The notes under the pieces are model-generated. The model was given only the letters and a program-made list of their open reading frames with translations, was not told where the DNA came from and searched no databases. This document shows, one piece after another, positions 49,659 through 59,136 of a stretch of 64,000 nucleotides of DNA. How positions within the stretch are numbered: the first letter of the stretch is position 1; each line of letters begins with the position of its first letter. Location: positions 3,281,001 through 3,345,000 of the forward strand of contig NZ_CP117025.1 in assembly GCF_028551275.1 (NCBI RefSeq), written 5' to 3'. A program made the translations under genes and the position numbers. Origin of the DNA: Sphingomonas hankookensis. Lineage in GTDB: Bacteria; Pseudomonadota; Alphaproteobacteria; Sphingomonadales; Sphingomonadaceae.

Positions 49659-50606
49659 ATGAAAATCGCACTCGCCGGCGCCGGCGCCTTCGGTGAAAAG
49701 CATCTCGACGGCCTGAAGAACATCGACGGCGTCGACGTCGTCTCGCTGGTCGGTCGCCGTCTGGAACCGACCCAGGCGATCGCCGCCAAATACGGCATCG
49801 GCCACGCCACCACCGACCTTGCCGAAGCGCTCGACCAACCCGGTCTCGACGCCGTCATCCTGTGCACCCCGACCCAGATGCATGCCGCACAGGCGATCCA
49901 GTGCCTCGACGCGGGCAAGCATGTGCAGGTCGAAATTCCGCTGTGCGACAGCCTGGCCGATGGCGAGGCGGTGCTGGCCAAGGCGAACGCGACCGGGCTG
50001 ACCGCGATGTGCGGCCATACCCGCCGTTTCAACCCCAGCCACCAGTACGTCCATGACCGCATCGCGCGGGGCGAGTTCGCCGTGCAGCAGATGGACGTGC
50101 AGACCTATTTCTTCCGCCGCAAGAACATAAATGCGAAGGGGGAGCCGCGCTCGTGGACCGACCATCTGCTGTGGCACCATGCCGCGCACACCGTCGACCT
50201 GTTCGCCTATCAGGCGGGGCCGATCGTACAGGCCAACGCCATCGAAGGGCCGCACCATCCCGACCTCGGCATCGCGATGGACATGTCGATCCAGCTGAAG
50301 GCGCAAAGCGGTGCGATCTGCACCCTGTCGCTGTCGTTCAACAATGACGGGCCGCTCGGCACCTTCTTCCGCTATATCGGCGACACCGGCACCTATATCG
50401 CCCGCTACGACGATCTGGTGACGGGCAAGGAAGAGCCGATCGACCTGTCGGGCGTCGCGGTGTCGACCAACGGCATCGAATTGCAGGACCGCGAATTCAT
50501 CGCCGCGATCCGCGAAGGCCGCGAACCCAATGCCAGCGTCGCACAGGTCATGCCCTGCTACCGCGTGCTCGACGCGCTCGACAAGCAACTGGCGGCGGCC
50601 CGGTGA
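49659..50606 (+). CDS. ligC: 4-Carboxy-2-hydroxymuconate-6-semialdehyde dehydrogenase
   Basis: 315 aa, Gfo/Idh/MocA family. LigC oxidises CHMS (as its hemiacetal) with NADP to PDC, the substrate of LigI. The nucleotide site is MKIALAGAGAFGEKHLDGL, followed by AVILCTPTQMHAAQA, HVQVEIPLCDS (a position where many relatives have EKP) and WTDHLLWHHAAHTVDLFAYQ with active-site His residues. The ribosome site GAGGGAGA comes from the repeat just upstream. Its stop overlaps the pobA start (GTGA). Confidence 0.95.
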   Translation: MKIALAGAGAFGEKHLDGLKNIDGVDVVSLVGRRLEPTQAIAAKYGIGHATTDLAEALDQPGLDAVILCTPTQMHAAQAIQCLDAGKHVQVEIPLCDSLADGEAVLAKANATGLTAMCGHTRRFNPSHQYVHDRIARGEFAVQQMDVQTYFFRRKNINAKGEPRSWTDHLLWHHAAHTVDLFAYQAGPIVQANAIEGPHHPDLGIAMDMSIQLKAQSGAICTLSLSFNNDGPLGTFFRYIGDTGTYIARYDDLVTGKEEPIDLSGVAVSTNGIELQDREFIAAIREGREPNASVAQVMPCYRVLDALDKQLAAAR

Positions 50607-51772
50607 AGACCTCGGTCGTCATCATCGGCGCGGGGCCGTCGGGACTGTTGCTGGGGCATCTGCTGCGGGCGAGCGGGGTCGACTGCATCGTCGTCGAACG
50701 CCAGTCGCCGGACTATGTCCTCGGCCGCATCCGTGCAGGCGTGCTGGAGGCGGTGACGACCGACTTGATGGAGCGGCTCGGCCTCGACCGGCGGTTACGC
50801 GCGGAAGGGATGGTCGAGGAAGGGTTCAATCTCGCCACCGCCGACCATCTGATCCGCATCGATATCTTGGGCCTCACCGGCAAGCACGTCACCGTCTATG
50901 GCCAGACCGAAGTCACGCGCGACCTGATGGACGCGGCGCCGACGCGCGACCTGACGATCCTGTACGATGCGAAGGACGTCGCGCTGCACGACCTCGACAG
51001 CGATGCGCCGTTCGTGACCTTTGCGAAGGACGGCGAACCGATGCGGATCGATGCGCAGTTCGTCATCGGCTGCGACGGATTCCACGGCCCCTCGCGCAAG
51101 GCGATCCCGGCATCGGCGGTGCGCGAGTTCGAACGCGAATATCCGTTCGGCTGGCTCGGCATCCTCGCCGATGTGCCGCCCTGCCATCCCGAACTGATCT
51201 ATGCCAACACCGATCGCGGCTTTGCCCTCGCATCGATGCGGTCCGCCACGCGCAGCCGCTATTATGTGCAGGTGCCGCGGACCAACCGGATCGAGGACTG
51301 GAGCGAGGAGCGGCTGTGGGACGAACTGGCCGAGCGGTTCGACCCGATCTCCGACCATGGCGTCACGCGCGGGCCGGCACTGGAAATGTCGATCGCGCCG
51401 CTGCGCTCCTATGTGTTCGAAACCATGCGCCATGGCCGGCTGTTCCTGGCCGGTGACAGCGCCCATATCGTGCCGCCGACCGGGGCGAAGGGGCTGAACC
51501 TCGCCGCGTCCGACGTCGCCTATCTCTCCGACGCGCTGATCGCCTTCTTCAAGCACGGCGACGACGCCGGGCTGAACGGCTATCAGGCACGCGCGCTGGC
51601 CCGCATCTGGAAGGCGGAACGGTTCAGCTGGTATCTGACCAAGCTGATGCATCGCTTTCCGGAGGACGGCGCATTCGAACACCGGATGCAGACTGCCGAG
51701 CTCGACTATGTCGCCGCATCGCGCACCATGCAGACCGCGATCGCCGAAAACTACGTGGGTCTGCCGCTGTAG
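50603..51772 (+). CDS. pobA: 4-Hydroxybenzoate 3-monooxygenase
   Basis: 389 aa, FAD-dependent hydroxylase that turns 4-hydroxybenzoate into protocatechuate with NADPH and oxygen. The FAD site is VVIIGAGPSGLLLGHLL, with RIRAGVLEAVTTDLMERLGL typical of PobA, the DG motif VIGCDGFHGPSRK and the second FAD motif GDSAHIVPPTGAKGLNLA. GTG start overlaps the ligC stop. It supplies the pathway's substrate and closes the operon. Confidence 0.95.
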   Translation: MKTSVVIIGAGPSGLLLGHLLRASGVDCIVVERQSPDYVLGRIRAGVLEAVTTDLMERLGLDRRLRAEGMVEEGFNLATADHLIRIDILGLTGKHVTVYGQTEVTRDLMDAAPTRDLTILYDAKDVALHDLDSDAPFVTFAKDGEPMRIDAQFVIGCDGFHGPSRKAIPASAVREFEREYPFGWLGILADVPPCHPELIYANTDRGFALASMRSATRSRYYVQVPRTNRIEDWSEERLWDELAERFDPISDHGVTRGPALEMSIAPLRSYVFETMRHGRLFLAGDSAHIVPPTGAKGLNLAASDVAYLSDALIAFFKHGDDAGLNGYQARALARIWKAERFSWYLTKLMHRFPEDGAFEHRMQTAELDYVAASRTMQTAIAENYVGLPL

Positions 51773-52005
51773 CGGACCGGCGGAGCGCCGCTCGCCAACG
51801 ATGGACGCCCGACAACGCGGAACCGACCGGCCGCGGGGTCGGGCGTTCGCGCGTCCTGAGTTTCGATGGCAGACTGAACGCTTCATCGCACGCCCCCATC
51901 AATTTATCGATGTTCATTTGAGATTAATTGAACGTCGTGTATTTAGGATTGCGAGGCCGACATCGGCTTCCGACCCCGGATCGACCGGGACGAAGGAGAG
52001 AGACG

Positions 52006-52401
52006 ATGGATCGCAAACCCTGGATCGCCGCCGTTGCGCTCGCCCTGTCGACGATCGGCATCGCCCAGCCCGCCGCCGCCTATCCGCTGCGGATCACGGG
52101 ACAGACCCGCGCGACGCAGCAGCTCCAGCTCGACGTGCTGCGCGCGATTGCCGAATATTCCAGCCGCACCGGCGGCTGTCGCATGATGACCTCGGCGCAC
52201 ATGACCATCATGCCGCGCACCTATGTCCCGCGTCAGCCGACGCGTCCGGCCCCGTCGATGGGCGGCCATTACGAGGTGTGGACCGTCAGCATCTGCGCCG
52301 CCAAGCAGCGGTTCCAGGTCGCGATGTGGCCTGCGCGTCAGGGCGGGGCGGACTATGCCATCACGCCCCTGACCGGCCGCATGTCGTTGCTGGCCAAGTG
52401 A
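52006..52401 (+). CDS. Small exported protein of unknown function
   Basis: 131 aa. A signal peptide ends near QPAAAYP. The mature part has two cysteines (TGGCRMM and SICAAKQ) that may pair, and ends with a Leu-rich tail. The start has a GAAGGAGAG ribosome site; 26 upstream in-frame codons are excluded. An AT-rich 230-base gap after pobA holds its promoter and shows the dyad GTTCA-N12-TGAAC (51911-51932). I recognise no family. Confidence 0.65.
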   Translation: MDRKPWIAAVALALSTIGIAQPAAAYPLRITGQTRATQQLQLDVLRAIAEYSSRTGGCRMMTSAHMTIMPRTYVPRQPTRPAPSMGGHYEVWTVSICAAKQRFQVAMWPARQGGADYAITPLTGRMSLLAK

Positions 52402-52466
52402 AGCGCAACGCCGCTTCGAACGTTACATCCCCGTTCTGACCCTTTCGCTCGACAAGGAGAAGGATC

Positions 52467-52928
52467 GTGAAGACCATATTCCTCGGCATCGCGTGGGCGA
52501 CGCTGACGCTGGCAGCCGTCGCATCCCAGCCGGCATCCGCGCAGGTCGCCACATGGCAGGGCCGCTATATCTGGGAAGAGGATGTCGGCCGTTACGGCGG
52601 ACCCGACAAGCGCGACAGCGTCGTCGCGTTCATCACCTACACCCTGCACATCGGTCCCTCGGCCGGCGCCACCGGCTGCTCCCTGGAGGGCCAGGGGTTT
52701 CAGACCAACAAGCGCATCCGCTGCACCGTCACGCCGCAGGGACGATCGGCGATCGTCAAATTCTACGGCTATGGTCCCGACAATATGTTCGACAGCGGCT
52801 ATCGGCGCGGACAGCCGCTCTTCACCCTGACGCGCGGTCCGCGCGGCATCGTCACCACGCTGCAGGGGCTCAAGGCATCGAGCCGCACGACCCCGCGCTC
52901 CGGACCGCTGTTCCACCGCCTGCGCTAA
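52467..52928 (+). CDS. Small exported protein (possibly DUF5991-like)
   Basis: 153 aa. A signal peptide ends at QPASAQV; the mature protein opens with ATWQGRYIWEEDVGRYGG, which resembles small beta-barrel lipocalin-like families such as DUF5991 (low certainty). Two cysteines (TGCSLEG, RIRCTV) could form a disulfide. It follows the previous exported protein by 65 bases on the same strand. Function unknown. Confidence 0.65.
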   Translation: MKTIFLGIAWATLTLAAVASQPASAQVATWQGRYIWEEDVGRYGGPDKRDSVVAFITYTLHIGPSAGATGCSLEGQGFQTNKRIRCTVTPQGRSAIVKFYGYGPDNMFDSGYRRGQPLFTLTRGPRGIVTTLQGLKASSRTTPRSGPLFHRLR

Positions 52929-52969
52929 GGCGGTCCTCCGCGACCGCCCCGGATTTGGGAGTGACCGAG

Positions 52970-53587
52970 ATGGGACTCATCAAGGGTTACGGCATCTTCA
53001 TGAAGCGGCAGTTCCAACGGACGCCGACCGGCTATGTCTACCGCTTCGATGGCAAGGGACAGCCGGTACCGGTATCCGAACGCGAATATCACCGCTATGT
53101 CCGCCGCGCCGGCTGGAGTTTCGTCTTCCACTGCATCGGCCTGCTGCTGGCCGTCGTCGCGGCGGCGATGGTGAACGAAACCCTGTTCCCCTATGGCGGC
53201 GCGGGCGGCGTGCTCTTCATGGGCGTCCTGCTGGTGGCGATCGTCTTCGCGCTTTACAAGTCGATCGCCTGGGGCCTGCGCGCGCCCGAGCGGGAACTGG
53301 GCAACCGCACCACCCCGCCGCCCGGCCCGGTAAGCGATGCCCGACCCCGGCCGAAGGTGTCCGGCTTCGTCATCTTCGCCTATGCCATCCTCGAAATCGT
53401 GGTCGGCGGCCTCGCCGGACTGGTCCTGTTCGGCCTGTTCGAGCCGTGGAACAGCGATGCGGCGCTGGTCGCCTTCTTCGTCGGTTTCTTCCTGGGCGCA
53501 TGGGCCATCGACCGCATCTGCGAACGGCGCACCGGTACGAGCGTCCTCGAGGCACTGCCGCCGTTCCACGTGTTTCACATTCCCTGA
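52970..53587 (+). CDS. Integral membrane protein of unknown function
   Basis: 205 aa. A soluble N-terminal ~45 residues (MGLIKGYGIFMKRQFQRTPT) is followed by four predicted helices: about 50-75, 80-103, 133-158 and 163-185. A proline-rich loop separates the two helix pairs. I chose the ATG at 52970 (GGGAG upstream); the open frame further upstream lies over the preceding gene. No family recognised. Confidence 0.65.
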   Translation: MGLIKGYGIFMKRQFQRTPTGYVYRFDGKGQPVPVSEREYHRYVRRAGWSFVFHCIGLLLAVVAAAMVNETLFPYGGAGGVLFMGVLLVAIVFALYKSIAWGLRAPERELGNRTTPPPGPVSDARPRPKVSGFVIFAYAILEIVVGGLAGLVLFGLFEPWNSDAALVAFFVGFFLGAWAIDRICERRTGTSVLEALPPFHVFHIP

Positions 53588-53599
53588 CGGAGCAACGCC

Positions 53600-54259
53600 A
53601 TGGCCTTTTGCACCCGATGCGGCAGCGCGCTGCCGACCGACGCCCGCTTCTGCCCCGCGTGCGGCAACGCCGTCGATGCCCCGACCCCCGCCGCGCCGCC
53701 GGTCGATACCGGACCGACCGACGCAGCCCCGCGCCCCGCGCCGTCCGCGAAGCCCCGACCGGCCGAGAAACGATCGAGCGGCGCGGGCGGGCTGATCCTG
53801 CCGGTCATCATCGCGGTCGCACTGTTCGTGATCCTGGTCATGCTCTGGTCGCAGCGCGACGGCCCCCGACCGATCGCCGCCCCCGACCGCAACGAAGCGC
53901 CGGCAACCGCCGCGAAGGAGTCCGCCACCGCCCCCGAACCCAGCGCGAGCGCCGCAGCCGACGCCACCCGCACCACCATCGCCAGCCTCGACGCGGCGTT
54001 TCGCGACGATCCGCAGGGCGCGCGGACCCGCTATCCCGGCCCGATCACCGCCACCGGCACCGTCGCCGGGGTCACGCCGGGCAGCAACGCCGCCCTCTCG
54101 CTCGAAGGGCGCACCCCGTTCAACTTCGTCGTTGCGAACGTCGCCGATGCCACGCAGATCGCGAACCTCGCCAAGGGCAGCCGCGTCACGCTCACCTGCG
54201 ACCGGGTGACGGCGCTCGCCGGCACGACGATCCTGCAGGGCTGTGCGCTCGGCGAATGA
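53600..54259 (+). CDS. Zinc-ribbon membrane protein with C-terminal OB-like domain
   Basis: 219 aa. An N-terminal zinc ribbon (FCTRCGSALPTDARFCPACG; four Cys) precedes an Ala/Pro-rich linker, one transmembrane helix (LILPVIIAVALFVILVML, about 65-85) and an Ala-rich linker. A C-terminal domain (about 145-218, ITATGTVAGVTPGSN ... SRVTLTCDRVTALAG) resembles the tRNA_anti-like OB fold found in small membrane proteins. It ends with a 4-base overlap with the cytochrome gene. Function unknown. Confidence 0.72.
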   Translation: MAFCTRCGSALPTDARFCPACGNAVDAPTPAAPPVDTGPTDAAPRPAPSAKPRPAEKRSSGAGGLILPVIIAVALFVILVMLWSQRDGPRPIAAPDRNEAPATAAKESATAPEPSASAAADATRTTIASLDAAFRDDPQGARTRYPGPITATGTVAGVTPGSNAALSLEGRTPFNFVVANVADATQIANLAKGSRVTLTCDRVTALAGTTILQGCALGE

Positions 54260-55908
54260 CGCCGCGGCGGATCACCCTGCTCCGCCGGTTCGCGGTGGCG
54301 GGCGCGGCATTGGTGCTGGGCGGCACGCTGCTCTGGGCGGGCGCACGCCCGGTCGGCGACGCGGTCACCCGCCCGGCTGTCGCCCCGTCCGCCGGCATGG
54401 TCGCTCAGGGCGCCGCAGCCTTCGAAGGCGCGGCGTTCGGCGGCATCAGCGTGGCGGCACTGGAGCGCAGCGCGCTGCCATGGCGGCTGGTCGCCGCCGC
54501 CCTCGTCCTCGACGAACAGGCGCGCGATCCCGCCACGCGGATCGAGCCGGCGACGCTGTCGCGCATCCTCGCCCGTTTCGGCTTCCTCACCGCCGCGCAG
54601 GTCGTCAACCGCCCGCCCGGCGTCGGCATGCGGCCGGGCGGCATGCTGCTGGGCTTCACCGCCGGCGACGTCGCCCCCGTCGGCGGCAGCATCGTGCGGG
54701 TCGCCAATCTCGGCTGCGCGGCCTGCCATGCCGGCATCGCTTATCGCGCCGATGGCACCCCCGATCCGTCGCGCGCGGTGCTCGGCATGCCCAACACCTC
54801 GCTCGATCTCGAAGCCTATACGATGGCGGTGTTCGTCGCACTGCGCCGCCATGTCGACAGCGACCGGCTGCTCCCGACCGCCGCCGCGCTGTTTCCCGAC
54901 ATGGGGGCGCGCGAACGGCTGAGCCTGCGTCTGCTGGTGCGGCCGCTGGTCCGGCAGCGGCTGGCCGATTTGCGCGATGCCGAACGCCCCCTGCCCTTTC
55001 CCAACGGCACGCCCGGCAGCACCAACGGCGTCGCGGCGCTCAAGGCCGCGCTGAACGTGCCGCTGATCGGCGGCGGACGCGGCGATGTCGGCACGGTATC
55101 AATCCCGGATCTTGGCGCCCGGCTATGGCGTACCCGGCTGCTGGCCGATGGTGCCTACGGCATCCCCGGGGAGGCGACGCGCGCGACCACCCGAGACGAC
55201 CTGACTCCGGCGCATCGCACGGCACTGGCGCGGATCACGACCTTCTTCACCGTACCCAGCATGGGCGTGCATCCCGACGCGGCGATCGACGCATTGGCGG
55301 ATGCCGATGCGGTCCTCGCCTTCCTCGCGGCCTATCGCCCCGCCCCCTTCCCCGGCGCGGTCGACCTGCCCCGCGCGCGAACGGGCGCCGTGCTCTACGC
55401 TCGGCACTGCGCCGCCTGTCACGGCGACTATCGGCTGGAGGGTCGCCGCGCACGGCTGGTTCGGTTTCCCAACTGGATCGGCGATGTCGGCACCGACCCG
55501 CTGCGCGCCACCGCGTTCGACAGGGCGCTGGCCATGGCGGTCGGGAGCAGCGCCTATGCTGGTCGGATCGATGTCACGACCGGATCGGGCTATGCCGCGC
55601 CGCCGCTGGCCGGGCTGTGGGCGTCGGCGCCCTATCTCCACAACGGATCGGTGCCGACACTCGACACGCTGCTGACGCCCGCCCGGCGGCCGATCCGGTT
55701 TCAGGTCGGCGGCCATGCGCTCGATATCGAACGGGTCGGCCTGCGCCTGACGCCGGATGGCGCCTATCCCGCCGGCTATCGCCCCTTTGCCCGCCCCGCC
55801 TGGCTCGACGCCCGCCAGCCCGGACGCGGCAATGGCGGCCACAGCTTCGGCACCGACCTGTCCGACACCGACAAACAGGCGCTGACCGCCTTTCTGAAAC
55901 TTTTGTAA
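54256..55908 (+). CDS. Di-heme c-type cytochrome (cytochrome c peroxidase-like)
   Basis: 550 aa. An N-terminal Arg-rich signal or anchor (RRFAVAGAALVLGGTLLW) precedes two CxxCH heme sites: NLGCAACHAGIAY near residue 155 and RHCAACHGDYRL near residue 385. The C-terminal half ends like di-heme peroxidases (GLWASAPYLHNGSVPTLDTL), and the superfamily also includes rubber oxygenase RoxA. It acts in the periplasm. No partner oxidase or maturation gene lies nearby. The ATG overlaps the previous stop (ATGA). The real electron partner or substrate is unknown. Confidence 0.8.
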   Translation: MTPRRITLLRRFAVAGAALVLGGTLLWAGARPVGDAVTRPAVAPSAGMVAQGAAAFEGAAFGGISVAALERSALPWRLVAAALVLDEQARDPATRIEPATLSRILARFGFLTAAQVVNRPPGVGMRPGGMLLGFTAGDVAPVGGSIVRVANLGCAACHAGIAYRADGTPDPSRAVLGMPNTSLDLEAYTMAVFVALRRHVDSDRLLPTAAALFPDMGARERLSLRLLVRPLVRQRLADLRDAERPLPFPNGTPGSTNGVAALKAALNVPLIGGGRGDVGTVSIPDLGARLWRTRLLADGAYGIPGEATRATTRDDLTPAHRTALARITTFFTVPSMGVHPDAAIDALADADAVLAFLAAYRPAPFPGAVDLPRARTGAVLYARHCAACHGDYRLEGRRARLVRFPNWIGDVGTDPLRATAFDRALAMAVGSSAYAGRIDVTTGSGYAAPPLAGLWASAPYLHNGSVPTLDTLLTPARRPIRFQVGGHALDIERVGLRLTPDGAYPAGYRPFARPAWLDARQPGRGNGGHSFGTDLSDTDKQALTAFLKLL

Positions 55909-55937
55909 ATTTGGCCCGGCAAAGCTGGGGCGAACAC

Positions 55938-56915
55938 CTAAACCAGCAGCTCGCCGATCGGGCGGCGGGCACGCACCGAGACCGATCCGGGCGGCCGACG
56001 CCCGATGCGAAACGCGCTGACGATGCGGCGATCTTCCCCTAGGCCAGCCCGCCGCGCCATATCCGCCGCGGCATCCGGGTCATCGGCCAGCGCCGCCAGT
56101 ACCGCCGCGCCGAACCCGGCCGCCTCGAGCCGCAACCACAGCCGGTAGAAGGCCGCGCCGCTGTCGAACGGCGCCTCGTCGCGCGGCCGGTGGAACAGCA
56201 CCACGCCCGCCGCCTTCGCGATCTTCGCCCCCTCGGCCAGCAGCGGCCGGGCGAGGCCCAGACGGTCGAGCAGGCGGAATGCCGGACCCAGCACGATCCG
56301 CGCGCCCTGCGCCTCAATCCCGCCCATCGCCATCGCCCGCGCGTTCAGTCCGTCTAAATCCCAGCGGGGATGGCGACGGCGCAACCGCATCCATCCCAGG
56401 AGCTCCGCGCGAAACGCATCGTCGCGCAAAAAGTAATAGCTTGCCGCATCATAGCGGGTGGCGACCTGTCGCAGCACCGCCGCATCGGTCAGTATCGCCG
56501 CGTCGTCGGCCACCAGAGCCGCCGCCATCGCCCGGTCCATCAACGTCGGCGCTGCAAACGCCCCCCGCCACGACCGGCGCGCTTCGACGACATCGCCGAG
56601 CGGCTCGACCGTCCCACCCACCACAAGCTGCCACGCCGCGACCGCGCGCAGATCCTGCTCGTCCGCTGGGCGCGCGACCTCCCGCAGCGCCAGTCCGCGC
56701 CGCGCCGCCGCCAGTCGCATCCCTTCCGCCGCAGCCCCCAGGCTGATCACCGCATCGTTCGCATGGGGGTCACCGACCGACAGGCGGCAACGCAGATCCT
56801 CGAACAGTGCGACGCCGTCGTCACCGGTCAGCCGCCAGCGGGCGGGCTGAACATTATGGACGCTGGGGGCAAGCGCCGCTTCGGCGACCAGCGCGATGCG
56901 ATCGATGCCGCTCAT
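55938..56915 (-). CDS. Nitroreductase-like (Acg-type) protein
   Basis: 325 aa. LAPSVHNVQPARWRL at the N-terminus and SLGAAAEGMRLAAARRGLAL match the FMN-binding fold of Acg-type nitroreductase relatives. The C-terminal part has EAPFDSGAAFYRLWLRLEAA, where FMN-family enzymes have the second conserved block. Classic nitroreductase catalytic residues are hard to place, so it may bind flavin without reducing nitro groups. It is the last gene of a five-gene operon, overlapping the acetyltransferase gene (ATGA). Confidence 0.72.
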   Translation of the reverse strand: MSGIDRIALVAEAALAPSVHNVQPARWRLTGDDGVALFEDLRCRLSVGDPHANDAVISLGAAAEGMRLAAARRGLALREVARPADEQDLRAVAAWQLVVGGTVEPLGDVVEARRSWRGAFAAPTLMDRAMAAALVADDAAILTDAAVLRQVATRYDAASYYFLRDDAFRAELLGWMRLRRRHPRWDLDGLNARAMAMGGIEAQGARIVLGPAFRLLDRLGLARPLLAEGAKIAKAAGVVLFHRPRDEAPFDSGAAFYRLWLRLEAAGFGAAVLAALADDPDAAADMARRAGLGEDRRIVSAFRIGRRPPGSVSVRARRPIGELLV

Positions 56916-58009
56916 GCCAGCGTCTTTCGAAACAGATGGAGCCGATGCAGCGGCTGTGCGCCGATCCTGTCCATCTGGCGGAGGCTGGCCGCGTTGACGT
57001 CGGCGATCCAGGTGATGCCGAGCCGGCGGTAGCCCGCCTCGCGCAGCGCCGTCACCGTGCGCGCCAGCATTCCGCCCATCACGCCCTGTCCCTGCATCGC
57101 CTGTAGCACCGAATAGAAGATGATGACCGCCCGCCGTCGTCGCAGGCGATAGCGCAGGTAATGAAACGGCGTCGTCCACCCGATCCGTGACCCGGTGGCG
57201 GCCAGCAGCCCGTTCAGGTCGGGAATGCAGACCACCGTCCCCACCGGCTGCCCGTCATGCAGCAGGACCGACGACAGGCGCGGGTCGAGAATCGACATCA
57301 TCTCCCCCGCCTGGAACCGGAACTCCTCCGCCGTCAGCGGCACGAACATCGGATTGTCGGCGAACCCGTCGTTCAGCACGATCCGCGCCTCCTCCATCCG
57401 CTCGGCAAAGCTCGCCTTCTCGATCGGCGCGAAGCGAAAGCCGTCGTCGCCGTCCAGCACCCGCAACCCGTCGATCCGCGCCGACTCCAGATCCAGTTCG
57501 AACGTCCGCATCGGAAAGAACGGCGCGAACCCGTTGACCGTCAGCAGGCGCGGGATATGCGGCGCGCCGACCACCATGTCGGTATAGGCCCGCGCGCCGA
57601 AGCCATCGGTCATCACGCCGCATTGCTGCATCGCGGTCAGGTTGAAATTGCCGACCAGCTCGGTGGGCCCATGCTCCCGTGCAAACCCCTCGGCCGCGCC
57701 CAGCAGGGCGGCGGCAGCCTCGTCATCGTCGGCGCAATCGAAGAATCCGAACTGGGCGCGGCGCGTGCCGTGCGCGGCATTCGACTGGCGATGGACATGC
57801 GCGACGATCCGCCCGACCGGACGTTCGCCCCGATTTGCCGTCCAGAAGGCATAAGGATTGCCGGCCGACCACAGGGGGTTGGCGCGCGGGTCGAGCATCC
57901 GCCGCACATCGCCGCGCATCGGCGACACATAGCCGGTATCGCGGGAATAGGCATGGAACGGCGCGGCAAAGAACGCCTCCTCGTCGCCTTGGCGCAGCTC
58001 GACGCTCAT
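56912..58009 (-). CDS. GNAT-like acyltransferase (YghO-type)
   Basis: 365 aa. The N-terminal part (YVSPMRGDVRRMLDPRANPL ... RPVGRIVAHVHRQSNAAHG) and the C-terminal GNAT motif A (VLQAMQGQGVMGGMLARTVT, with GYRRLGITWIADVNAASLR) resemble the YghO group of N-acyltransferase proteins, whose substrates are not well known. The ATG at 58009 overlaps the upstream membrane-protein stop. It is the fourth gene of the five-gene operon. Confidence 0.72.
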   Translation of the reverse strand: MSVELRQGDEEAFFAAPFHAYSRDTGYVSPMRGDVRRMLDPRANPLWSAGNPYAFWTANRGERPVGRIVAHVHRQSNAAHGTRRAQFGFFDCADDDEAAAALLGAAEGFAREHGPTELVGNFNLTAMQQCGVMTDGFGARAYTDMVVGAPHIPRLLTVNGFAPFFPMRTFELDLESARIDGLRVLDGDDGFRFAPIEKASFAERMEEARIVLNDGFADNPMFVPLTAEEFRFQAGEMMSILDPRLSSVLLHDGQPVGTVVCIPDLNGLLAATGSRIGWTTPFHYLRYRLRRRRAVIIFYSVLQAMQGQGVMGGMLARTVTALREAGYRRLGITWIADVNAASLRQMDRIGAQPLHRLHLFRKTLA

Positions 58010-59136
58010 GCCGCCGCCTCGATCAACCGCGCCGCGACCGCGATCTCGTCGTCCAGCTCGGCCCCGGCCAGCCCGCCCGCCGCGATCGCCAGCCATCGCG
58101 GCGGTGTCCGCGACAGGCGGATCAGATGCGTCGCCTGCGTCGCCTGCAACAGGTCGCGTCCGGCATCGCCCGCCTCGTCGTCCAGATCGGCGTCGATGAC
58201 GGGGTGACACAGCAACCGTTCGATACTGTCCGGCGGATAGGCGGTCAGCATGTCGCCATCGATCACCTGTCCGCTTTCGAGCAGGGGATGCGCCGACAGG
58301 ATCATGTCCCGGCGCATCATCGGCGCGCGGGCCAGCGCGGCGATCAGCCCCGATCCGCGCGTGTCTCGACCGCTCCGCCGCTCGACCAGCAACAGCAATG
58401 CCACCACCGCCCATCCGGCCGCCGCGATCCGCACCGCCGCTGCCGCGTCGATCGCCGGCCACGACAGCCATGCCGCCAGCACGATCAGGCCGCAGGCACC
58501 GCTCGCGACCGCCAGATCGGCGATCAGTCCCGATGGCCGTCCCCGGCCATCGGCCAGGCGCGACGATCCCAGCACGATCACCAGCACGGCGATGGCGCCG
58601 CCGCGCACTGGCAGTTCGGGGAACAGGGCATGGAAATCGCTGAGCGCCAGCGGAATGGTCAGCAACAGCGCAAGCAGGAAGGTATCGAGCGTCCGCCGCT
58701 CGGCCGGCTTCAGTTCGGCGCGTTCGTGCGCCAGCAACAGGATCGTCAGCGCCAGCATGACCGATTGATAAACGGCCAGCGCCACGATCGCCGCCTCGCT
58801 CCACACCACGCCCAGCGTCAATGCGACCAGGGTGAACGCCACGCCGCCGCCCAGCCCGAGGAGCTTCACCCAGCGCTGCGCATGACGGCGGCACAACTCC
58901 TCCGCCAGGCGTAGGCCGGCGAGCGGCAGCCATGCCGCGACGATCATCAGCGCGACGACGAACGGCACCGCATTGCTGACCGAACCGATTAGCCGTAGCG
59001 CCAGCAGCAGCACGGTCAGCCCGTACACACGACGCAATGCCCTGGCGACCGGAGAGCGTGACGCAGCCTCGCCGGCGGCGACGCGGGCGATCGCCGCCGC
59101 GCCCAGCGCGATCACGGTGACCAGCGGGTCGATCAC
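58006..59136 (-). CDS. Polytopic membrane protein of unknown function
   Basis: 376 aa. GTG start at 59136 overlaps the E1-like stop (GTGA). About eight hydrophobic helices lie in residues 1-250 (for example VYGLTVLLLALRLIGSV, FVVALMIVAAWLPLAGL and TFLLALLLTIPLALSDF). A soluble C-terminal ~130 residues is Asp/Leu-rich (HPVIDADLDDEAGDAGRDLL). I recognise no family. As the third gene of the operon it may hold the other products at the inner membrane. Confidence 0.68.
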   Translation of the reverse strand: MIDPLVTVIALGAAAIARVAAGEAASRSPVARALRRVYGLTVLLLALRLIGSVSNAVPFVVALMIVAAWLPLAGLRLAEELCRRHAQRWVKLLGLGGGVAFTLVALTLGVVWSEAAIVALAVYQSVMLALTILLLAHERAELKPAERRTLDTFLLALLLTIPLALSDFHALFPELPVRGGAIAVLVIVLGSSRLADGRGRPSGLIADLAVASGACGLIVLAAWLSWPAIDAAAAVRIAAAGWAVVALLLLVERRSGRDTRGSGLIAALARAPMMRRDMILSAHPLLESGQVIDGDMLTAYPPDSIERLLCHPVIDADLDDEAGDAGRDLLQATQATHLIRLSRTPPRWLAIAAGGLAGAELDDEIAVAARLIEAAA

